Below the pieces are notes generated by a model, which was given only the letters and a program-made list of their open reading frames with translations, made no database searches and was not told the origin of the DNA. Shown piece after piece: positions 1-5,032 of a DNA stretch of 6,039 bases (positions are counted from its first letter, which is position 1; every line of letters begins with the position of its first letter). A program made the translations under genes and the position numbers. The stretch covers positions 1 to 6,039 of the forward strand of contig VFKS01000418.1 of assembly GCA_009885425.1 (NCBI GenBank). Reading direction: 5' to 3'. The stretch comes from Novosphingobium sp. (GTDB lineage: Bacteria; Pseudomonadota; Alphaproteobacteria; Sphingomonadales; Sphingomonadaceae).

Positions 1-260
1 GCGCAGCCCAATACAGCATCCCAGCTATCGGCAAAGCTCGCACCGCCGGGGTGCTTGCGCAATTGATAAGCGGATTCGCGCGACATCCCGGCCTTCCGCG
101 CCGCAGCCGAAACCGATCCCGTTGCCGCCAATGCGACCAGAAAGGCTGCCTGCCGCTCTGGCGTCCAGCCATCGTGGTGGGCGCGGAGCGGGATGGGAAG
201 GAACGCCGGAACGCGGATGTGGCGCGGGCGGCTGGGCTGTTGGGGAGCGTAGGTTTTCAT
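1..260 (-). CDS. HTH-domain protein, partial (C-terminus off the left edge)
   Basis: The reading frame opens at ATG (260-258) and stays open for 86 codons to the window edge, so only the N-terminal part is visible. The first 28 residues are basic and proline-rich (MKTYAPQQPSRPRHIRVPAF). The stretch DGWTPERQAAFLVALAATG (residues 30-48) follows. A compact helix-turn-helix comes next: helix SVSAAARKAGMS (49-60), then a recognition-type helix RESAYQLRKH (61-70), then SFADSWDAVLG (75-85). The pattern resembles uncharacterised sphingomonad proteins with a terminase-small-subunit or transposase-like HTH, so DNA binding is likely but its target is unknown. The start is supported by the protein pattern rather than by a Shine-Dalgarno sequence, since only a weak purine run lies upstream. 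It lies 41 bases downstream of the small membrane protein gene on the same strand and may be co-transcribed with it. That the frame is coding is fairly sure; its role is not. Confidence 0.75.
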   Translation of the reverse strand, partial: MKTYAPQQPSRPRHIRVPAFLPIPLRAHHDGWTPERQAAFLVALAATGSVSAAARKAGMSRESAYQLRKHPGGASFADSWDAVLGC

Positions 261-301
261 CCGCCAGCTTAAGGCAGATTTTTGCGATGTAGGAAAATGC
301 C

Positions 302-529
302 CTAAACGAAATAGGGCCCAAACACCGCCATCAGGAACGCCAGAAAGCCTGCCCAGAACGCGATATCGCGCCACGGCATCCAGCCGACCGCATCGGCATT
401 GCTGCGGCTCATCCGGCGCCGATCACCGCGCCAGGCGACCACGGCGAGGCAAACCAGCGCGAATGCCAGCAGTTCCGCCCGGACCCAGGCCAGGTCGAGC
501 CAAGTGCTGATCGTTGCTTGCCAGTCCAT
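302..529 (-). CDS. Small two-helix membrane protein, function unknown
   Basis: The product is 75 residues and I do not recognise its family. Two hydrophobic segments are visible, at about residues 15-33 (WVRAELLAFALVCLAVVAW) and 54-73 (RDIAFWAGFLAFLMAVFGPY). A strongly basic linker (RGDRRRMSRS, 34-43) joins them. By the positive-inside rule the linker should face the cytoplasm, with both termini in the periplasm. The ORF ends at TAG (304-302) and starts at ATG (529-527) after a G-rich GGCGGGG run that is only a poor ribosome binding site. It sits back to back with the EamA transporter, with 19 bases between the two start codons, and upstream of the HTH gene on the same strand. The clean hydrophobic pattern and the lack of a better ORF on either strand support it as real, but a short ORF in GC-rich DNA can be accidental. 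Confidence 0.6.
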   Translation of the reverse strand: MDWQATISTWLDLAWVRAELLAFALVCLAVVAWRGDRRRMSRSNADAVGWMPWRDIAFWAGFLAFLMAVFGPYFV

Positions 530-548
530 CCCCCGCCGTTAGAGCGAA

Positions 549-1457
549 GTGGTGGAACCTGTCCAGAAGCCCCTTTACGCGCTTGGCCTGCGACTGCTGG
601 CGACGATGGTGCTGGCGACTTTGGTGATGACGGTGAAATACACCGTAGAAGCCGGGGTGGCTTTCCCGGAGGTGCTGTTTTGGCGTCAGGTGCCCTCGGT
701 GGTGCTGATCCTGGCTTGGCTGATGTTGCGCGGAGAAGTTCACCGCCTAAAAACCACGCGCCTGCCCGACCATGCCCGCCGCGCGGTACTGGGGATGACG
801 GGCATGTTCTTTACCTTTGGAGCGCCGGTCCTGCTCCCGCTGGCGGTGGCGACCACCTTTGGCTTTACCACCCCTGTCTTTGCTGTGATCCTGTCGGCAC
901 TGCTGCTCAAGGAGCAGGTCGGTCCGGTTCGCTGGCTGGCCGTCGCGCTGGGCTTTGCCGGGATCGTGGTGATCGCCCAGCCCGGCCACGCTGCAATCCC
1001 AGCTTTTGGAGCCGCCGTTGGGCTGGGCGCAGGCTTTATGGTCGCGCTGATTTCGATCCAGGTCCGCGATCTGGGCCGGACCGAGGAATCGCTCTCAATT
1101 GTGTTCTGGTTTGCGCTGATCTCTGCCCCGATCCTGGCTTTGGGTTTGCCGTTCTATGCCAGTGCACACACGCCTTGGCAGTGGTTCCTGTTGCTGGGCG
1201 GGGGGTTTCTGGGGCTGGTCGGCCAATTATTGCTGACCGCTTCGCTGCGCTATGGACAGGTCGCCAGTGTGATCGTGATGGATTATTCGGCGCTAGTCTG
1301 GGCGACCCTGTATGGCTGGTTGATCTGGACCGAGCTGCCGCCCGCTTCGATTTGGCTGGGCGCCCCGTTGATCATCGCGGCCGGCGCCGTAATCGCCTGG
1401 CGCGAGCATCTCCACTACCGCCGCTTGACCCCAACTGCGACGAGCAGCGCGGAATAA
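549..1457 (+). CDS. EamA/DMT-family inner-membrane transporter
   Basis: The product is a 302-residue, highly hydrophobic protein of the drug/metabolite transporter superfamily, consistent with ten transmembrane helices in two EamA repeats. The end of repeat one shows the family pattern: FGFTTPVFAVILSALLLKEQ (residues 104-123), VGPVRWLAVALGFAGIVVIA (124-143), then QPG. Repeat two ends similarly at LVWATLYGWLIWTELPPASI (249-268) and IIAAGAVIAWRE (275-286), followed by a short polar tail. Members export or import small metabolites such as amino acids, nucleosides or drugs; the substrate cannot be read from sequence. The start is uncertain. In-frame GTG codons occur at 549 and 552, a TAG lies at 540 in the same frame, and the first ATG is only at 606, inside the first helix. 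A GTG start is therefore preferred although only a weak GAG-type ribosome site precedes it. The next gene begins 80 bases after the TAA stop. Confidence 0.9.
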   Translation: MVEPVQKPLYALGLRLLATMVLATLVMTVKYTVEAGVAFPEVLFWRQVPSVVLILAWLMLRGEVHRLKTTRLPDHARRAVLGMTGMFFTFGAPVLLPLAVATTFGFTTPVFAVILSALLLKEQVGPVRWLAVALGFAGIVVIAQPGHAAIPAFGAAVGLGAGFMVALISIQVRDLGRTEESLSIVFWFALISAPILALGLPFYASAHTPWQWFLLLGGGFLGLVGQLLLTASLRYGQVASVIVMDYSALVWATLYGWLIWTELPPASIWLGAPLIIAAGAVIAWREHLHYRRLTPTATSSAE

Positions 1458-1499
1458 ACGCTGCGCCGATTCCGGCCAGCTTGCTACTATCGGCCGACC

Positions 1500-1514
1500 A
1501 GCGCATCCTGCGCT
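1500..1514 (+). terminator. Short perfect hairpin, possible weak terminator
   Basis: AGCGCA and TGCGCT form a perfect six-base-pair stem around a TCC loop, followed by TTTCACAATTTC. It lies 43 bases after the transporter stop and 11 bases before the entericidin ribosome binding site. The T run is broken and short, so termination would be inefficient. It could equally be a leader hairpin of the entericidin mRNA. Confidence 0.25.
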
Positions 1515-1525
1515 TTCACAATTTC

Positions 1526-1533
1526 AGGAGGAG
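1526..1533 (+). promoter_or_regulatory. Strong ribosome binding site fixing a TTG start
   Basis: AGGAGGAG is a near-perfect Shine-Dalgarno sequence. From the end of AGGAGG, six bases (1532-1537) separate it from the TTG at 1538. No ATG or GTG lies at a suitable distance in the frame, so this site decides the start of the entericidin-like gene. Confidence 0.85.
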
Positions 1534-1537
1534 TCCT

Positions 1538-1669
1538 TTGGTTCGCAAATTCCTGCTCATCCTGGCAGTCGGCAGCATGGCAATGGCCAGCGCCGCTTGT
1601 AATACGGTGAAGGGCCTTGGCCGCGACATTCAGTCGGTGGGTGAGGCTGGCGACCGGGCAGTCAAATAG
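1538..1669 (+). CDS. Entericidin A/B-type small lipoprotein
   Basis: The product is 43 residues, read from a TTG start directly behind a very strong ribosome binding site. The precursor has a basic start (MVRKF), a hydrophobic signal core (LLILAVGSMAMA, residues 6-17), and a lipoprotein processing site SAAC with the cysteine at residue 21. The mature peptide is only 23 residues: CNTVKGLGRDIQ (21-32), then SVGEAGDRAVK. The Cys-Asn-Thr opening followed by a Gly-x-Gly-x-Asp-Ile pattern is typical of entericidin family proteins, small bacteriolytic or stress-linked outer-membrane lipoproteins known from E. coli EcnA/EcnB. Position -3 of the lipobox is Ser instead of the usual Leu, a mild deviation. 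Only one entericidin gene is present, with no second copy as in the E. coli EcnA/EcnB pair. Such lone copies are common in alphaproteobacteria, where a toxin role is not established. Confidence 0.88.
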   Translation: MVRKFLLILAVGSMAMASAACNTVKGLGRDIQSVGEAGDRAVK

Positions 1670-1804
1670 ACCTTTGGTAAGCTAAGGCTTGTCGTTCAAA
1701 AGGTTGCTCGTCGGTCACCCGATAGCGGTTCGTCGAATAGCCGCTTGTCCTCAGCAATGGGGCGGTTACCCCTGCCGCATCGCCTTTGCGTGAGGGAAAA
1801 ACCG
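1670..1804 (+). other. 135-base intergenic region, no assigned element
   Basis: This gap separates the entericidin-like gene from the TPR/TonB-C gene. It holds a loose inverted repeat (AGCGG and CCGCT around a 12-base loop, within about 1723-1744) and the ribosome binding site at its end. I see no convincing -35/-10 pair and no stem followed by a T run. A promoter for the downstream gene probably lies here, but I cannot place it. Confidence 0.4.
1792..1796 (+). promoter_or_regulatory. Ribosome binding site choosing ATG 1805
   Basis: GAGGG followed by eight bases leads to the ATG at 1805. It supports that start over an in-frame ATG at 1745, which would place about 20 arginine- and proline-containing residues in front of an otherwise standard signal peptide. 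Confidence 0.7.
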
Positions 1805-3013
1805 ATGTCCAAGCTGCCCCGCCTGCTAATTACCGCCGCTGCCATGGCCCTGGCCCTTCCCGCCGTTGCGCAAGACATCGTCGTCACCGGCAAGCCGCTG
1901 ACTGAGACCGCCGCGAACCTTGAAGATTGCCTCAAGCGCAAATGCCCGCCGAACGAGGACATCGCGGCGACGCTGGCCCATGCCGAAAACCTGTTCATGA
2001 GCGGTGATTACAAAACCGCCCAGCGCACGCTCCACGCCTCGCTTGGCCGCAACCGCAAGCACGGCGAAGGCTATCCGATGGAAGTATCGGACCTGTTTCG
2101 CGCCAATGGCCGGGTCGCTGAACATATGGGCGAAGGGCGCGAGTATCAGCTCTCCACGCTCGACATGCGCAACACCTTGAAGAAAGGCTTCGGGGCTGAC
2201 GATTTCCGTACGCTGGTGGCCGAAATCGAAGTTGGCGATAGCCGCGCCAAACTGGGTTACCCTGAAGAGGCTGAGAAGATCTATCGCGATGTTGAAAAGC
2301 GCGCGCTGGCGGCCAAGCAGTACCGCGTTGCCGGTTTCGCCCGCTTCCGCCTTGCCACAGTGGCGCGGGGCCGCTTCGATGCCGAACCGACTTCTCCCAA
2401 CCGCAAGGAACTCGACAAGCGGCTGGCAGTGCTGACCGACACTCCGCTGCCGGGCGGAGAGGAATTTGTTCTCGCCGCCAAGGTGTTGCGGGCGCGGACT
2501 GATCGCAAGCATGGTGCCGGAGCCAGCACCGACGAACTGGTCAAGGAATTCGCTGCAAAGGGCGGCGTAGACCGGCCGGTGCTGCTCTACAGTGAACCGC
2601 TGAGCCGGATTGATCTTGGCAGCCAGACCCAGGCAGATGGCGATAGCGCGCGGCCATCGTGGACCCGCATTTCGACCAATCGCTATGGCCAATGGGTCGA
2701 TGTCGGGTTCTGGATCGGCGCTGACGGCAAGGTCACTGAGGCAGAAATCCTCCGCTCGTCCGGCGATGACGCTTGGGCCAAGCCGGTGCTCGGCAACATC
2801 ACCCGCCGGGTCTATGCCCCGCTCAAGACCGGCGGGGACAATAGCCCAGGGTTCTATATGATCGAACGCTATACCCTGACCGCGCGGGTAGTTGATGGAG
2901 AGACCGGCACCCGCCTGCGCACGCGCGAGGCAACCCCGCGGATCGAGCGGCTCGACCTGACCCAGGACAACTACGAAGCGCCGCCCAAGGCCGAAAAGGC
3001 TGAAGGAGCCTAA
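1805..3013 (+). CDS. Secreted TPR-like protein with TonB-C-type C-terminal domain
   Basis: The product is 402 residues from ATG 1805. A Sec signal peptide is clear: MSKLPR, a hydrophobic core (LLITAAAMALALP, 7-19), and an AVA cleavage motif before QD, so the mature protein starts near residue 23 in the periplasm. The mature end reads QDIVVTGKPL, followed by a cysteine pair (C42, C47). Residues about 53-205 are alanine-rich amphipathic helices (for example TLAHAENLFMSGDYKTAQRT and LGYPEEAEKIYRDVEKRALA) that look like degenerate TPR units. Residues about 292-363 match the style of the TonB C-terminal fold: YGQWVDVGFWIGADGKVTEA, then EILRSSGDDAW, then FYMIERYTLTARVV. The tail is charged (EAPPKAEKAEGA). 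There is no N-terminal membrane anchor or proline-rich spacer, so this is not a classical energy-transducing TonB; a periplasmic binding or scaffold role is inferred. Its stop lies one base from the stop of the convergent ABA4-like gene. Confidence 0.85.
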   Translation: MSKLPRLLITAAAMALALPAVAQDIVVTGKPLTETAANLEDCLKRKCPPNEDIAATLAHAENLFMSGDYKTAQRTLHASLGRNRKHGEGYPMEVSDLFRANGRVAEHMGEGREYQLSTLDMRNTLKKGFGADDFRTLVAEIEVGDSRAKLGYPEEAEKIYRDVEKRALAAKQYRVAGFARFRLATVARGRFDAEPTSPNRKELDKRLAVLTDTPLPGGEEFVLAAKVLRARTDRKHGAGASTDELVKEFAAKGGVDRPVLLYSEPLSRIDLGSQTQADGDSARPSWTRISTNRYGQWVDVGFWIGADGKVTEAEILRSSGDDAWAKPVLGNITRRVYAPLKTGGDNSPGFYMIERYTLTARVVDGETGTRLRTREATPRIERLDLTQDNYEAPPKAEKAEGA

Positions 3014-3014
3014 G

Positions 3015-3473
3015 TCAGCCCCGCCCCGTCGCCCGGGCCCGGCGTTCGCGGACCACCAGCCAGCTCAGCAACCCGACTGGCCCGGCGATGAAAGTCATCG
3101 CCAGAAACGGCAGCTGAACAATCCGCGAAAAGCCCTTGGCATCAGCATCGCGCGCGATCCACAGGCCGGTGAACAGGTCAAACGCCAGATAATGCGTCCA
3201 GCCGATCACCACGCCGCCGTCGCTCATGAACAGCGCGCGGATCCCTTCGATCGAGGTTCCGCCCGGTTCACCCCCGCCCGGCACCGTGCCGATATCGACA
3301 CTGCCGGTCAGGAACAGGGCAAAGCACACCACATAGATCAGGCACAGCAGCGCCACACCCAAATAGAGCACGACGCTGTGCGCCAAGGGCTTGCGCGGCA
3401 GGAACGCCAGAACGATCCAGGCGCAGATCGCCAGCACATTGGTGAAGGCAAACAAGCCCGGCCAGATCGTCAT
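3015..3473 (-). CDS. ABA4-like (DUF4281) membrane protein
   Basis: The product is 152 residues with four likely transmembrane helices, at about residues 4-26, 31-57, 81-105 and 115-142. The family signature is in the second half: GWTHYLAFDLFTGLWIARDA (91-110), followed by LPFLAMTFIAGPVGLLSWLV (121-140) and a basic tail RERRARATGRG. DUF4281 includes plant ABA4, required for neoxanthin synthesis; bacterial members have no firmly assigned reaction. I chose the ATG at 3473 because it forms an ATGA overlap with the gcvPB stop and has GGGAG ten bases upstream. An in-frame ATG at 3494 would add seven polar residues and lacks that spacing. The overlap implies translational coupling to gcvPB, so it should be expressed with the glycine cleavage operon. 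A carotenoid role in this organism is possible but purely inferred. Confidence 0.85.
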   Translation of the reverse strand: MTIWPGLFAFTNVLAICAWIVLAFLPRKPLAHSVVLYLGVALLCLIYVVCFALFLTGSVDIGTVPGGGEPGGTSIEGIRALFMSDGGVVIGWTHYLAFDLFTGLWIARDADAKGFSRIVQLPFLAMTFIAGPVGLLSWLVVRERRARATGRG

Positions 3474-5032
3474 GCGCTGTGATCTCCCTTCCATACCAGC
3501 ACCGGTTTGCGGGCGGCCTGCGTTTCGTCAAGGCGGCGACGCGGTGCAAAGTGCGGCGCGCTCTTCAGGCTTTCATCGCCTGCCTTGGCGCGGCTGGCAA
3601 GGCTGCGTAATGAGGCGATGAACCGGTCGAGTCCGGCCTTGCTCTCGGTCTCGGTCGGTTCGACCAGCATCGCGCCGTGGACCACCAGCGGGAAATAGAC
3701 CGTCATCGGATGGAAGCCCTCGTCGATCAGCCCCTTGGCAATGTCGAGCGTGGAGAAGCCATCGGCGAGCCCGGCATCGCTGAACAGAGCTTCGTGCATG
3801 CAGGGTCCGCTGGCGCCAAATGGCGCGTCCAGCTCGCCATCGAGGCTGCGCAACACGTAGTTGGCATTGAGCACTGCGTCTTCGGAGACCTGCTTCAGCC
3901 CATCGGCACCGTGGCTGAGGATATAGGCCAGCGCGCGGGTAAACATCCCCATCTGGCCGTGGAATGCCGCCATCCGGCCAAAGCCCTGCGGATGTTCAGC
4001 CGCAGCGTCCTCTTCCTCGACCAGCCGGACCGAACCATCCGCCATGCGCGCCGTATAGGGGATCGGCCCAAACGGGCTAAGCGCTTCGGACAGGACCACT
4101 GGCCCCGAACCCGGCCCGCCGCCGCCGTGCGGGGTCGAGAAAGTCTTGTGCAGATTGATGTGCATCGCATCGATGCCAAGGTCGCCTGGGCGCACCTTTC
4201 CGACGATCGCGTTGAAGTTCGCGCCGTCGCAATAGACGTATCCACCCGCCGCGTGGACTGCATCGCCGATCCGCTTCATGTCGCGCTCAAACAGCCCGCA
4301 GGTGTTGGGGTTGGTAATCATCACCCCGGCCACATCCGGCCCCAGCCGCGCCAGCAGCGCATCGAGATCGACCCGGCCTTCGGCAGTGGCGGGAATATTC
4401 TCGATGCTGAAGCCTGCGAAAGCGGCGGTCGCCGGATTGGTGCCGTGGGCGCTTTCGGGCACCAGCATCACCTTGCGCGGATCGCCACGGGCCTCCAGCG
4501 CGGCCTTGATGCACAGCACGCCGCACAGCTCGCCATGGGCGCCGGCCTTAGGGGTCATCGCCACACCGTGCATTCCGGTCAGCGCGATTAGCCAGTGCGC
4601 CAGCTCGTTGATAACCTCCAGCGCGCCGCTGACGGTCTGCTGCGGGGCGAGCGGATGGACATCGGCAAAGCCCGCCATCCGCGCGACCTTCTCGTTGAGC
4701 CGCGGATTGTGCTTCATCGTGCAACTGCCGAGCGGGAACGGGCCCAGATCGATGGCGTAGTTCTGCCGCGACAGGCGGGTGTAATGCCGCACCGTTTCTG
4801 GCTCTGACAGCCCCGGCAGCGCCGCGATATCCTTGCGCAAGAACCGCGCCATGGCTGGCAGCGGCGCGGCCTCGACCGGGTCGATATCAACCCCGGTTCC
4901 GCCCGGCGCGGCCAGCTCGAAGATCAATGCCTCTTCAAGCATCAGTGCGCGGTCGCCGCTGACCGTTGCAGGAGCGGAAGTGTCGGCACTGCCCATTTCG
5001 GGGCGCCAGCCGCTGGCGTTGGTCGCGCTCAT
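3470..5032 (-). CDS. gcvPB: Glycine dehydrogenase (decarboxylating) subunit 2
   Basis: The product is 520 residues and appears complete. It is the C-terminal half of the split P-protein, which with GcvPA forms the cytoplasmic PLP enzyme that decarboxylates glycine and transfers the aminomethyl group to the lipoyl arm of GcvH. Clear landmarks are ALMLEEALIFEL (29-40), GPFPLGSCTMKHNPRLNEKV (97-116), PKAGAHGEL (161-169), PESAHGTNPATAAFAGF (192-208), ITNPNTCGLFE (239-249), and DGANFNAIVG (269-278). The PLP-binding segment HINLHKTFSTPHGGGGPG (291-308) has the Schiff-base lysine at K296. The C-terminal small domain shows GFHPMTVYFPLVVHGAMLVE (439-458) and the PTETESKAGLDRF motif. The start at ATG 5032 is fixed by an ATGA overlap with the gcvPA stop and a GGAAGGAG ribosome site seven bases upstream. 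The frame stays open beyond this start to 5383, but that part is out of frame with gcvPA and not coding. All key residues look intact. Confidence 0.97.
   Translation of the reverse strand: MSATNASGWRPEMGSADTSAPATVSGDRALMLEEALIFELAAPGGTGVDIDPVEAAPLPAMARFLRKDIAALPGLSEPETVRHYTRLSRQNYAIDLGPFPLGSCTMKHNPRLNEKVARMAGFADVHPLAPQQTVSGALEVINELAHWLIALTGMHGVAMTPKAGAHGELCGVLCIKAALEARGDPRKVMLVPESAHGTNPATAAFAGFSIENIPATAEGRVDLDALLARLGPDVAGVMITNPNTCGLFERDMKRIGDAVHAAGGYVYCDGANFNAIVGKVRPGDLGIDAMHINLHKTFSTPHGGGGPGSGPVVLSEALSPFGPIPYTARMADGSVRLVEEEDAAAEHPQGFGRMAAFHGQMGMFTRALAYILSHGADGLKQVSEDAVLNANYVLRSLDGELDAPFGASGPCMHEALFSDAGLADGFSTLDIAKGLIDEGFHPMTVYFPLVVHGAMLVEPTETESKAGLDRFIASLRSLASRAKAGDESLKSAPHFAPRRRLDETQAARKPVLVWKGDHSA
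3484..3491 (-). promoter_or_regulatory. Ribosome binding site of the ABA4-like gene inside gcvPB
   Basis: On the minus strand GAAGGGAG precedes the ATG at 3473 with a ten-base spacer. It lies in the last codons of gcvPB and supports the downstream start and translational coupling. Confidence 0.65.

Noticed and set aside
25..321. Competing open frames on both strands over the HTH gene (25-321 minus and 51-272 plus)
   Set aside because: Neither shows a coherent domain. The frame from ATG 260 to the edge gives a well-formed helix-turn-helix protein.
1481..1509. Possible promoter (TTGCTA, 17-base gap, CATCCT) upstream of the entericidin gene
   Set aside because: The -10 part matches the consensus poorly and the region contains short GC palindromes, so the match is not better than chance by eye.
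518..1537. Long plus-strand open frame (from 518) running through the transporter gene into the entericidin frame
   Set aside because: Its translation in this part is low-complexity G/A/R/P sequence without family features, while the overlapping frame encodes a clear EamA transporter. Only the last 44 codons (from TTG 1538) are coding.
1745..1804. In-frame upstream ATG for the TPR/TonB-C protein
   Set aside because: Using it would bury the signal peptide behind 20 extra residues. ATG 1805 has a GAGGG site at good spacing and gives a standard signal peptide.
1826..2692. 288-residue open frame on the minus strand opposite the TPR/TonB-C gene
   Set aside because: It is a shadow frame of GC-rich coding DNA. 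The plus strand has a signal peptide, a ribosome site and recognisable domains.
3677..4591. 304-residue open frame on the plus strand opposite gcvPB
   Set aside because: It is the antisense shadow of a strongly conserved enzyme gene. Its composition (rich in His, Arg, Ala, Gly) fits no family.
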